A stretch of DNA of 64,000 nucleotides, from NCBI RefSeq assembly GCF_958298935.1, contig NC_084922.1:18788501-18852500 (forward strand), given 5' to 3'. The translations under genes and the position numbers were made by a program. Position 1 is the stretch's first letter, and each line of letters begins with the position of its first letter. This DNA is from Phragmites australis. Its lineage: Eukaryota > Streptophyta > Magnoliopsida > Poales > Poaceae. The notes beneath the pieces are model-generated. The model had not been told where the DNA came from and did no database searches. It saw only the letters and a list, made by a program, of their open reading frames with translations. This document shows, in pieces, positions 33,770 to 44,938 of this stretch.

Positions 33770-34790
33770 GTATTAATACCGAAGGCTCTACACACTATTG
33801 GAGCTACGCAATACCTTCCAGGAAACCTAGGCAGTCTTGCCCTCCAAGTGACCTAGGCATGCTACGCCCGTGGTGTGTAGGCTTGTCGTGCTCCCGAGGA
33901 AACGCCCCGGGTGCACCGCAACACTGTCCACCAAGGGTGTGCCCTGGCGCGTGGCATTTATATGACCGAAGCTATGCAATGCCTTCTAAGAAACCTAGGC
34001 TTGATGCCTTCGCAGTGACCTAGGCATGCTACACTCATGGTATATAAACATGTTGTGCAACAAGGATTCCTTACGACAGCATTCCTTAGAGCACCGCATC
34101 CTCACATCAAGGTCATCCCTTGATATGTGGCGTCCACACTACCGAGGCTATGCAATGGCTTCCAAGACACCTTGGCATGATCTACCTTTTAGGTGACCTA
34201 GGTATGCTATGCTACTACAGGTGTGTGGGCTCCACTGCCTACCAGGGCAAAGCCTACCCTATGGGAAACCTTTTCAGGTGACTTTAGGTTTAGGCAAGCA
34301 ATGCTTACAGGTGCATGGACGTGTCACGCCTCTCGAAGAAATCCTTCGGGGGGCGCTGCAACTACATTACCAAGTAAGTCCCTTGATAACCGACATCTAC
34401 ACACTATAGAGGCTATGCAACGTCTTCCAGGAAACCTAGGCTTGATGCCTTCGCGGTGACCTAGGCTTGTTGTGCCTGTAGTGTGTAGGCATGCCGTGCA
34501 ACGAGGATTCCTTGCGACAACATTCCTCAGAGCACCGCATCTCCAACTCCGAGGACATCCCCCGGGGCATGGCTTCGACACTACAGAGGCTATGCAATTC
34601 CTTCCAGGACATCTTGGCATAATCTGCCCTCTGGGTGACCTAGGCATGCGGTGCAGTTGTAGGTGTGTGGGCCTCATTATCTACTGAGACTACGCGATAC
34701 CTTCCAGGAAACCTATGTAGTCTTGCCTTCCAGGTGACCAAGGCATGTTGCATCCGCGGTACGTGGGTTTTTGCATGGTTATGTACTAGT
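33770..34790 (+). repeat. Irregular long-unit repeats (about 100-265 bp)
   Basis: The phrase GAGGCTATGCAATGCCTTCC followed by CTAGGCATGCTACGCC recurs near 33804, 33971, 34147, 34412, 34588 and 34688. Spacings vary (about 167, 176, 265, 176, 100), with 176 the commonest. Sits between the 30-bp array and the second 108-bp block. Confidence 0.7.
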
Positions 34791-35129
34791 TAAGTTTTAC
34801 AGTCTACTGTTGGTAATAAGCAGCTAATTGCAGTATAAGACATAGCTAGGTTAGACGAAAAGTCATAACTCATGTCAAATGAAGATGTAACATAAGTTCT
34901 AATACTTACTGCTAAACAGGGACGTAATCTAAGTTTACCATTTCTACCTAGTGGCTATCTGTTGTAAAAACTTCTAGCAGTAAGGTTGGAGGCCTCCAAC
35001 ATATTTTGAACTTACTGTACGAAAGATAGACCAACTAAGTAAACTATCGATAGGTAATAGTGGGCGTACCTTTGCTAGAATAAGGCCTCTATTATGAGTC
35101 TTGAAGGCCTCGAAGCCTACGGCTAGGTC
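34791..35129 (+). other. Unique spacer within C
   Basis: AT-richer sequence between arrays; no ORF, repeat or motif recognised. Confidence 0.35.
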
Positions 35130-35735
35130 AGAAGATATGGTCCTTGACCCACTCGACCCTTAGCCATTGCCTAGCTCAAGAGGTAATCCGCCCGGAGCCT
35201 GTCGATAGCGCATTAGAGGTGGAGCCGAAGGCTAGTCGAGAGAGGTGGTCCTCAACCCCCTCATCCCTTAGCCGTTGCCCAGCTCCAGAGGTAATCCGTC
35301 TGGAGCCTGGTGATGGCGTGTTGGAGGTGGAGCCGAAGGCAAGTTGAGAGAAGTGGTCCTCGACCCCCTAGGCCCTTAGTCATTGCCCAGCTCCAAAGGT
35401 AATCTGTCCGAAGCCTACTGACGGTGTGTCAAAGGTGGAGCCTAAGGCTAGTCGGGAGAGGAGGTCCTCGACCTCCTTGGCCCTTAGCTATTGCCCGGCT
35501 TCGGAGGTAATCCATCTGGAGCCTGGCGATGACGTGTCGGAGGTGGAGCCAAAGGCTAGTCAGGAGAGGTGGTCCTCGACCCCCTTGGCCCTCATCCATT
35601 GCCCAGCTCTAGAGGTAATTCATCCAGATCTTGGTGATGGCGTGTCGGAGGTGCAACCGAAGGCTAGTCGGGAGAGGTGGTCCTCGACCCCCTTGGCCCT
35701 TAGCCGTTGCCCAGCTCTGGAGGTAATCCATATTA
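35130..35735 (+). repeat. 108-bp tandem array, block 2
   Basis: AGGTAATCC-like phrase at 35181, 35289, 35397, 35505, 35613 and 35721: exactly 108 bases each time. Same unit as block 1. The unit is 36 codons, so frames stay open. Confidence 0.92.
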
Positions 35736-36736
35736 GACTTTAGGGTTGTGACGGCGTTCTCTGACTCAGTCCTCATCGCTGGGATTTTGCACCATCAGTG
35801 GCGGAGTTGGTGGCGACGGGTTGGGGTCGGAGGGCCAGGGATTTGCCTGGGAGTTTCCCCAGGCTTCCGACCCTTGTGCCATCCTTCACTAGTTCCCTCT
35901 GTGGCCAAACAACCTGCTTGTCTTCCGAGGTACTCCCAGAAGGCCATGAGGGTTCGACAGTTGTTGGTGTTATGGACGCACCCTGGTCTGTGCAGGATGC
36001 ACTCGTGTGCCTCTGGGAGTACCGGAGCTCATGGTTGGCGTTGAGGTTGCTGTCGGGCACCACGTGCCCCAGAGCCCATGGTTTCCCCAGGGCATCCTTT
36101 CCTTTGGGGAGTCGGTCTAGGTCGTTTGGTGAACCGATATTCATAGCCAGTGTGGCTTCAACTATGCCTCCCTGGATGAGGTGGACTTGGGGTTCCCTAT
36201 GCGCGGTTGGCATCACGAGGGTTGCGTTGGGGGTGCTGGCGGGGTCTGCGCGCTCTGGAGCCCTACACCCCCTCGGAACCCTCTTTTGCCAGAGGGGCCC
36301 AAGGAGGATGCTGGGTGGACAGATTCTCCAAAGATGTTAGCTCGCCCAGGGCATCCCAGGTGCTGTCGAAGGAGATACTTTGGGACCAAGCCTAGGCAGA
36401 AACATCCCTGGGTTCGACCGCCTAGAACCACTAAAAAGCAGCCTGCTTAGCTGCGACCTCTCCTAGTGCAGTGAGGTCTTCGCCAGGCTGGAAGGGCTCC
36501 ATGCCGTCTAGATTATCCGTACCGACCCAAGGTTCTAGGTCGGTCAAGGCCAGAGGGACATCGTCCCACATGGCAGCAGGGCTGGAGGGTGCATGCGGTG
36601 TCCATGGCTGAGACAGCCACGCTTATGGTTGCATGGTTGCAACAGTGGATATAGCGGCTAGCGCGTTGGTGGTTTTTCTGGTGGATTCCTACCTCTCGTT
36701 AGAACTTATGTGTTCGAGTCCCCATGGACGGCGCGC
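35736..36736 (+). other. Internal region of C, 3' portion
   Basis: GC-rich, with overlapping open frames on both strands (plus 35798-36340, minus 36216-35773). None resembles a known protein. Just before the 3' LTR is GAGTCCCCATGGACGGCG, in the place of the polypurine tract. Confidence 0.35.
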
Positions 36737-37124
36737 TGTTGGAGCAAGAGATCATATTGCACTAGCATGTACGGTGAGAGTTTCGTCTAAGGAGGAGACT
36801 CAAGTTTGGAGACGAGGTTTGAGAGGAAGGAACACCACAAATATATTGATAGTAGAAAAATAGATCAGTCTGGGGGGAGTATCACAACGTGATTTAGTGT
36901 TTGGGCACCTCTATGTCCTGTGTGTTGCCATGAGCGTTCTTCTTGTGACCTCTCCCTTTCCTAGATGACCATGACCCCCTATTTATAGGGTGGTACGTAG
37001 CTTAGTGTACAAGTTATCACAATGTACAAATATCGAGGACCTGGTCGAATTACTAGGCCTTATCCTGGATTACTACTTTTTACCCTACGCAGAAGATAAA
37101 TATCTATCATGGTAACTATTGTGG

Positions 37125-40100
37125 TGTAACACCCTGGTTTTTAATTTCCCAAAATTTGGCTAGAATTTTTATTAGGGCTTAAATCTTTAGATTAGGGTAA
37201 AACCTATTTTCTAAAAAACTAAATTGAATTTTGCCATATGTTCTATTTTTGGTGTTGCATTCATGCTGGAGTAGGTGCACTAGAGTTTTATGTGTGGAAA
37301 TAAATTTTTGAAAACTTCGAGGCGCGTCGTTTAATTTTGGAAAAGATTTGAAAAGTTTCCTTTAAAAGAAAATCCTTTTTTCTCTCCTGGGCCGAATCTC
37401 TCCTCCTCTCTCTTTTTCTATCTTTTTCCTGGTGGCCCAACCCTCCTTTCTCTCCTGGGCTGAGCCCGCTCCGTTTTTCCTTCTTTTCTCCCGCCTCCCC
37501 ACTCACGAGGGCCGAAACTTTCCTGGCCCATCTCCACACTCGGCCGAAGCCATCCCACTCCCGCGTGCGTGCCAGCTACCTCTGCGCCGCTGACACCCGG
37601 GCCCTGCACCGTCTTCCTCCTCTGACACGGACTAGTTTCCCCGCCGCGCCGCGCGAAGACTGGGCCGGCCATGATACCGCCGCCCTCCCTGAGCCTGAAT
37701 CCCAATGAACTCGTGCTAATCTAACTTGCCCGCGTTCTCCCGCCTATATAAGCGCATGCCCCCCTCCCCGTTTCATCTATCTTCGCAACCAAACGCTAAA
37801 ACCATAGAAATCGCGTCGCCGCTGCCCGCCATTGCTGCTGAAAAATTGAGCTCGCCGACCACTGCGTCCGCCACCTTCCTGCGGCATCCGAACGCAAATT
37901 CGGGACCACGTGCTCGCCAGGAGCCGACTCCACCGCTCCTCGTCGCGTACCAGCCACTGGAGCTCCATCCCCGACACGCAACTGTGCGCCGCCAATGCCC
38001 CTCTCGCCGTCGACCACCTTCCTAGACTGCGCCACACTCGGTAAGCCCTCAAACAGAAAGCCCTCACTCTCCTAAGTACTTTGCACTGCTCGTCGTCGTC
38101 ATCCATGCTCGGCGACGTGGTTTCCGCCTCTCTCCGACGAGTCCGCAGCCACGGATTCCCTCCCGCCGCCGAGTCCGCTCTGCCACTGGCCGGTTAAACT
38201 TTCCCCGGATTCTCAACCGTCGGATCCGAGTTAGATGGTCACGATTAGATCCAAAATACCCCTTCGCACGAGCCAATCACGTGTTGCCATGTGGCCTCTT
38301 TAATGCAGTCAGCTGCCCAGAGCCACGTCCTTATCCACATCGGCCGGCCATGTCATCCAAATTGCTGACGTGTCTACCACGTTAGCAAGCCCTTTATCCC
38401 GTCATTATTCCCAATTATTCTAATTCAGGAAAAAGGTCAATTTTGCAATAGAGCGATGGTCAGTATGAATTTACCAAAAGCCCCTATATTTTTATGGTTT
38501 AGACCCAGAACTTCTCTGTAATTACAAAAGGAGCCCTATCTTTTTACACTTTGGTCCCTAAACTTTTATAAAATTACTTTTAGGTCCCTCTATTTTTGCA
38601 AAAAGGTCCCCAACCTTTCTGTTTTATGCAAAATAGGTCATTTTCTTTTTTAGAATAACCCTAAAACTTGTTTTTAGCATATCTTTCTCGTTCTAGCTCT
38701 GATTCAGGCGATTTTTGCGCTCCCGCGTTCATAGCAGCATGTACTATTGTTTAGTTCCTTTTTCTCAGTTGTTAGCTACTGTTGGTGTACTGTTCTTCGT
38801 AGCTTTGTTGTGTGTTTTTCCTGTTTTGTTTCGACAGCAGACGAGGAGCAGTTCGAGAATCTCCAGGACCAAGTATTTGAAGAGTCTGAGTAGCAAGTTG
38901 GAAGAGGCAAGTGTCGTTGAACATTTTGGTCCCAATTTTTAAATGCATTCTTTACTTCAAACATGCATGCTGCATATAATTCCTTGTCGCCTGGTTGTTA
39001 GCAATGGATATGATGGGTAGTTATGCTTAGATTTGAACAAGGGGATGGAAGGGTTAATGGTTAAACTTGACTAATGAACAATGCAACTATGAGTTGGGAA
39101 CACTAGTGATGGTATAGTAACATGGAACCTTAGGTCTTGAGCAAAGTAGTGTTGTTGATGTTCATGGTTATGTTGTTGGCTCAGTGTTTGCTCAAGTAAC
39201 CTAAGTAAGGACCAGTTCGTGGAGCGACAACCCAAGAAATATCGTACCGACCACAAGACATGGTATGGGACAGGCCTGGCCTATTAATTAGTGGATCCCA
39301 GTTTTGTGCGTGCCAAACGGAAGAGTGGATTTGTGGGGACGTTAAAGGCCCGAACCATTTGGTTAGTGGTATGTGATGGGTAGTGGAAGGGAAGGGCGAA
39401 AACTTCCTGGAAACTACAAGGCGCAAAAGGGGGCTTCTAGGTTGTGTGAATGCCATTTTGACAGCAATGAAACCTAGCGGGCATGCACATACTAGATGAA
39501 ACTTTGTAACGGCTTTGGAGTGAATTTCTGGGCGACACACCACTGGCGTGTGTTAAGTATTCCGTGGACACGGCAACAAGGAAATTCACGACTGGTGAGG
39601 AAAGCTGGACAACCTCTGCAGAGTATAAAATTTGATATATCAGTCGTGCTCACGGATATGAGAGACTTGGATCCTCACAAGATTAGTTGGATGGGTTTGG
39701 TTTGGTTTGGTTGGTTTGGGAGCCTGATGTGGGACTCAGGTGGTTGGGAAACATGTGGAGATGTTTTTAGGAGTTGGAAGTCTACAGATGATTCACCTAG
39801 TCAACTAGGATGCTGTTATAATTCTTTGTTAGCATAGTTGGCTTTTATGCAAATTTAAACTATTACAGCTTGTTCCTTTATTTAAGCTTACATGGCATTT
39901 TATTTTCCCACACTTGCGGAGTACAATATATACTCATACTTGTTGTTTCCTTCCAAATGTTCTCCAAACACTGCTCAAGAATTGAAGGAGAACCAGACTT
40001 CTTTGTCGATGAAGAAGATTGCTAGGCTGGCATTTTCCCCGGTCAATTGCCTGTGGAAGTTGGAGCTTCACGGTGTTTAGTTTGTGTACTTTTGTTTAAG

Positions 40101-40253
40101 ACTTTGAGATCTTTATATTAATATTTAAGTTAAACGTTGTAATAATGACATTGTGTATGACACACTGATGAAGTCGCTGAATGTATGAAACTTGATCCTG
40201 GCATACATGTGGTTTACATCTGGTTTTATCCCTTTCTAAAACCGGGTGTGACA
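37125..40253 (+). mobile_element. Solo LTR D (3,129 bp), Tekay/Del-like
   Basis: Starts TGTAACACCCTGG and ends ACCGGGTGTGACA, flanked by the 5-bp duplication TGTGG (37120-37124 and 40254-40258). No primer-binding site or internal sequence, so it is a solo LTR left by LTR-LTR recombination. It has the architecture of the B LTRs (same ends, shared CATTCATGCT and GATTCAGGCGA-like blocks, GC-rich middle with TATATAA at 37745-37751) but is a different subfamily. Confidence 0.88.
37745..37751 (+). promoter_or_regulatory. LTR TATA box (D)
   Basis: TATATAA in cccgcctatataagcgcatg, within the GC-rich middle of solo LTR D. Confidence 0.5.
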
Positions 40254-40754
40254 TGTGGTGCCTGCCCCCTGATGGGTGAGACGATCACCAATTGTGGCCC
40301 GGCGCAACTCTGCCAGGGGTGTCAGGATGACTTTCATCGCACTGGTGTGTCAGGATAAGCACCACTTGCACCGGTATTAATCGCCCATCTCCTCGCATCA
40401 AGTCAGCTGCAGGGGAGTGCCCTTTCTTTCCTAATATTATCTCTGGAGATCGGTTGCATCTTTAGGCTTCGGAAGGCCGTACGGGCACCGGAGGGGTGGC
40501 CCAAAGGGGTCCGCAGCCTGCAGGGGCCAAGCCTCTTGCTGAGAGTCCAGAGGCTGAAGGCTCTGGAGGGGCTTCCTGTAGCTCCGAGTTTTGGTAAGAC
40601 CACATACGTACCCAAGAGGTGGCCCGAATGGGCCCACAGCCTCCGGAAGTCAGGCCTCCTGCTGAGGTTCCGGAGACCGAAGGGTATGGTGGGACCTTCA
40701 ATAGCAGTCTTCAACCATTGTCCTCAGGCTGGTTCATTTTCCCCCAATAACTCC

Positions 40755-41057
40755 CAGCCTCAATAAGTTTTATTTGATTCTAGAGCTTCGCATTTATTCA
40801 TAACTACACAGTATGTTGCAAAACATGGTTTCCCTATGGTTATGATGAAACACCGTATGCTTATTAGCTCCCTTGGAGGAGATATGAGGGAACACACAGT
40901 ATGTTGCAAAACATGGTTTCCCTATGGTTATGATGAAACACCGTATGCTTATTAGCTCCCTTGGAGGAGATATGAGGGAACACTATATGTGTCATAGAAT
41001 TAGTCTTAAAATAAGAGGGTAGACTTTCTAGCAAATCTTATAGTCTTGGAATCAAAG
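40755..41057 (+). pseudogene. Protease of element B, middle part
   Basis: Continues the gag-protease frame broken by C. Reads VLFDSRASHLFITTQYVAK, where the active-site triad normally D-S-G is D-S-R. An 88-bp tandem duplication (40806-40981) follows and shifts the frame. Then, with another frame slip, VDFLANLIVLESK leads to 41057, where E interrupts; the sequence resumes at 48196 with VIDVLGMD. Confidence 0.75.
40806..40981 (+). repeat. 88-bp perfect tandem duplication in B protease
   Basis: Copies 40806-40893 and 40894-40981 look identical by eye. 88 is not a multiple of three, so the duplication alone breaks the reading frame. Perfect identity indicates a recent event or an assembly artefact. 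Confidence 0.85.
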
Positions 41058-41974
41058 TAATATGAACAAGGGTTCCCGATCTTCCGAAAGGTTCTGGTAA
41101 CTCTCGATTTGGTGGAAACGAGACACAAGTCGATCCGGCTTCCGAACAACACGATCTGAAACCCCGCAATCGCAGCACCACGTCTCCTCTGGTTATCAAC
41201 CGGCGTTGCACGGTTGACCTCGCCAAGAAGGCTAAAGTCCTTGCCTGCGAATCGAAGAACACAAGCAAGAACAAGGAAGAATGCAACCAAATTGCAGATG
41301 AATGATTAATCTCACGAGTTGGGGTCTCACAAACCGACGAAACGGCGAAACTGTTCTTGACAGAATAATCTAAGCAAAACCCGCCCTAACGAGAGCGGCG
41401 GCGGCTGATAATAAGGGTCTAAGGGTCGTCACACCCCCTGGTCACGCCCCCCTAATGGCTCAACGACGATACACGGCCCAACGGACCAAAAACGGTGACG
41501 CAGCACCGGGACAGATTCTGGACGCTGACTTGTTTCGACGTTTCCCGTTGACTCAGAAGGAATTTGGGCCTCAAACCAACGCCATTGGTTTCCTTATGAA
41601 ATTATCTTTCCAACCATATGTGAATTGTCGAAAACGGAGTCCGGATGCGTCCTGAGCGTCCGTTTTACTGCTCGCTGGTCCTGGAGGTCGAGACTGATTC
41701 GGACTCGAGTTGGACTAGACCTCCTGCTGTTGTTGGACGTCCTAGCTGCTCCTCCACGCCTCCAAGCCTTCCTCTATGTGTCTCCTTGTCCTCTCCATGA
41801 TTCCTAAGCAACACATAATCATTAGGTAGTAATCTATTCTCAAAATTATATAAAGAGTTGCTTAGGAACGAGCTCACCTCTAAATTTAATTGTCGTGCGC
41901 GAGCTCTTGTGATTGGACCTTGAAAGTTCAATGGAGGATCATTGTATGTATCCGAGGGAGTGATGTCCTCATCA
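41058..41974 (-). repeat. 3' LTR of E (917 bp)
   Basis: On the minus strand begins TGATGAGGACATCACTC and ends CCTTGTTCATATTA. Preceded by the purine tract AAGAGGGGGAGGA. Contains the last part of the pol coding frame (41974-41665). Confidence 0.92.
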
Positions 41975-44938
41975 TCCTCCCCCTCTTGAATTGGAGTCAT
42001 CCTCGACTCAAGCTCATCATCGGCTCCCAAGTAAGGTTTCAAATCTGCAATGTTAAAAGAAGGACTAACCCCGAACTCGGGTGGCAACTCAAGTTTATAT
42101 GTATTATCATTTATTTTCTCAATTATCTTATAAGGACCAGCAGCTCTTGGCATTAATTTAGACTTACGCAGCTCTGGAAACCTATCTTTTCTTAAATGTA
42201 ACCACACTAAATCACTCGGTTCAAGTTTGACTTCTTTCCTACCTTCACTACCAGCAATTCTATACTTTTCATTCATCTTTTCGATATTTATTTTAGTTGT
42301 TTCATGCAACTTACGAATAAAATCAGCACGTACACTAGCATCACTATGTGTTCTTTCAGTGGTAGGTAAAGGCAAAAGATCAATAGGAGCGCGAGGGTTA
42401 AAACCATACACTACCTGAAAAGGACTTACCTTGGTGGTAGAATGTGTTGCCCGATTATAAGCAAACTCCACGTGGGGCAAACATTCTTCCCACATCTTCA
42501 AATTTTTCTTCAAAATAGCTCTCAACATGGTACCCAAAGTGCGGTTCACTACCTCCGTTTGGCCATCAGTTTGTGGGTGGCAAGTAGTAGAAAACAATAG
42601 TTTTGTACCCAACTTATTCCATAGAGTGCGCCAAAAGTGACTCAAAAATTTAGCGTCGCGATCTGAAACAATAGTAGAAGGCATACCATGCAAGCGAACA
42701 ATCTCTTTGAAAAAGAGGTCAGCAATATAAACGGCATCATCACTTTTATGACAAGGTATAAAATGTGCCATCTTAGAAAAACGATCCACAACAACAAAAA
42801 TGCTATCCCTCCCCCTCTTAGTCCTAGGCAATCCCAAAACAAAGTTCATCGAAATATCTGCCCAAGGAATAGAAGGAACAAGAAAAGACATATACAAACC
42901 ATGTGGATTCAAGCGAGACTTAGCCTTTTGACATGTGGTACAGCGTGCCACGAACCGCTCAACATCTCTCCTCATCTTTGGCCAAAAGAAATGTGTGGCC
43001 AACATATCTTCCATCTTCTTAGCACCAAAATGGCCCATCAATCCTCCTCCATGTGCTTCCTGCAACAACAAAAGATGAACGGAACCAACTGGAATGCATA
43101 GACGGTTAGCTCTAAACACAAATCCATCATTGATCACAAACTTGTTCCACGTACGTCCCTCTTTACAGTTCAGCAATACATCTTTAAAATCAGGATCAAG
43201 CACATATTGTTCTTTTATTGAGTCAAGTCCAAAAATTCTATAATCAAGTTGGGACAACAAAGCATATCGTCTAGACAAAGCATCAGCAATTATATTATCC
43301 TTCCCTTTCTTGTGTTTGATAACATAAGGAAAAGATTCAATAAATTCAACCCACTTAGCATGTCTACGATTCAGATTATTTTGAGAACGAAGATACTTAA
43401 GCGATTCATGATCTGAATGTATAACAAATTCTTTAGGCCACAAATAATGACGCCACATCTCTAAAGAACGTACAAGTGCATACAATTCCTTATCATACGT
43501 AGAGTAATTAAGAACAGGGCCATGCAGTTTTTCGCTAAAGTATGCAACGGGCTTACCTTCTTGCATCAAAACACCTCCAATGCCAACTCCACTAGCATCA
43601 CATTCTAGCTCAAAGGTCTTACCAAAATTTGGAAGTTGCAGCAATGGCGCGTGCGTAAGCTTGTCCTTCAAAGTGTCAAAGGACTCCTCTTGTGCCTTAC
43701 CCCAATGGAACACCACACCTTTCTTTGTCAACTCGTGTAAGGGGGCAGCAATGGCGCTGAAATCCTTCACGAAACGACGATAAAAACCTGCAAGTCCAAG
43801 AAAACTTCTCACCTGTTTGATGGTTTGGGGCACCGGCCAACTCTTTAGGAACCAAAATCACAGGAACAGCACAAGGACTAAGGCTCTCACGTACATACCC
43901 GCGGTCCAAAAGCTCTTGGACTTGCCGCTGAATTTCCTTAGTCTCCTCGGGATTGGTTCGATACGCAGCACGATTTGGCAATGTTGCTCCCGGGATCAAA
44001 TCGATTTGATGCTCTATCCCTCTCATAGGTGGCAGTCCCGGGGGTATCTCAGCTGGGAAAACATCCTCATACTCCTGCAAAAGGTTAGTGGCAGCAGGAG
44101 GTATCGAACTAATAACATCATCAAGCGAATACAAAACTCGTTTGCAAACCAAGGTGTAGCAAATATCATTATTAGAAATTTCAGCAAGGTCACTTTTTAG
44201 TGCAAGCATAACACCACCCTTCAATTTTATGCCCTCTACTTTAGAACTAGGTGCAGACTTATCCTTTTTAGGTGGGTAAAGAGAATTAGCAACTTGCTGA
44301 TTTTCAGATTTAGTATCACGCAAATTAGCAGCTCGCTCTTTATCAGCTTGTACAATTTCAGCAGGGGTCATAGGAACTAAAGTAATTTTCTTTCCTTTAT
44401 GCATAAAAGTATATGTATTACTTCTACCATGGTGTATAGCATCATTATCAAATTCCCAAGGTCGACCCAATAAAAGTGAGCAAGCTTCCATAGGTACCAC
44501 ATCACAGTCAACATAATCAGCATAGGAACCAATGGAAAAAGAAACTCTGCAAGTTTGTGTTACCTTAGCTTTTCCAGCATCATTAAACCACTGAAGGTTA
44601 TATGGATGGGGGTGTTGGCGTGTGGTCAAGCCAAGCTTCTTGACCAAATCTGAACTCACCAAATTATTACAACTACCTCCATCGATGATGACACGTGCTC
44701 GCCGATTTTGGATGACGAAGAAAATCTGGAACAAGTTATGACGTTGCAACTTCTCTGGTTGTTGTACCTTTGTGCTGAGCGCCCGCTGCACAATGATGCT
44801 CCTATAGGTCGCTGTGTCATCACTGCCCAAGATTTTGTTGCTCTCCTCAACAACTGGTTCTTCTTCTTCTTCTTCCTCAATGTCAGAGGCGCTGATGTAC
44901 CCATCTTCCGTTGCAATGTATGCCCGCTGACTTGGCAA
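41665..44938 (-). pseudogene. pol of E: protease, RNase H, integrase; RT core deleted
   Basis: Two overlapping frames. First (44938-43697): protease with VIIDGGSCNNLVSSDLV, then the approach to RT ([37 protein letters not shown]). At about 43860-43845 the sequence jumps from VPK to the region after RT ([15 protein letters not shown]), losing roughly 0.52 kb that element F still has, including the YFDD active site, and shifting frame. Second (43833-41665): RNase H ([16 protein letters not shown], then [11 protein letters not shown]), integrase zinc finger ([25 protein letters not shown]) and core. Where F has SMDF, E has SMNF: the first catalytic Asp is Asn. The other residues (VSDRDAKF and QTEVVNR) are present. 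The C-terminal part includes [18 protein letters not shown] and ends inside the LTR. Confidence 0.88.

Larger units (their letters stand above)
29267..40749 (+). mobile_element. Element C: large non-autonomous LTR retrotransposon (LARD-like), with solo LTR D inside
   Basis: LTRs 29267-30136 (870 bp) and 36737-37124 joined to 40259-40749 (879 bp). Flanked by the 5-bp duplication ACTCC (29262-29266 and 40750-40754). Removing C joins the B reading frame exactly (FLINS then QPQ). The ~6.6 kb interior has no gag, protease, reverse transcriptase or integrase that I can recognise; it holds three kinds of tandem arrays (108 bp, 30 bp, and ~176 bp irregular). The lack of pol and preserved ends fit a LARD. 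The two LTRs differ by roughly 10% over the first 190 bases, so it is old. Confidence 0.85.
36737..40749 (+). repeat. 3' LTR of C, split by solo LTR D
   Basis: Pieces 36737-37124 and 40259-40749 (after removing D and one copy of TGTGG) align with the 5' LTR: TGTTGGAGCAAGAGATC at the start, GGTGCCTGCCCC across the join, and TTTTCCCCCAATA at the end. Confidence 0.85.

Noticed and set aside
33319..34023. Long plus-strand ORF (234 codons) of GGFVGLSVFA-like repeats, and an antisense one at 33707-33141
   Set aside because: Both follow from a 30-bp repeat whose length is a multiple of three; open on both strands and of low complexity. Not called as proteins.
35773..36340. ORFs of ~150-180 codons on both strands in element C
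   Set aside because: Neither resembles a known retrotransposon or host protein; GC-rich DNA gives such open frames by chance. Left as non-coding interior of C.
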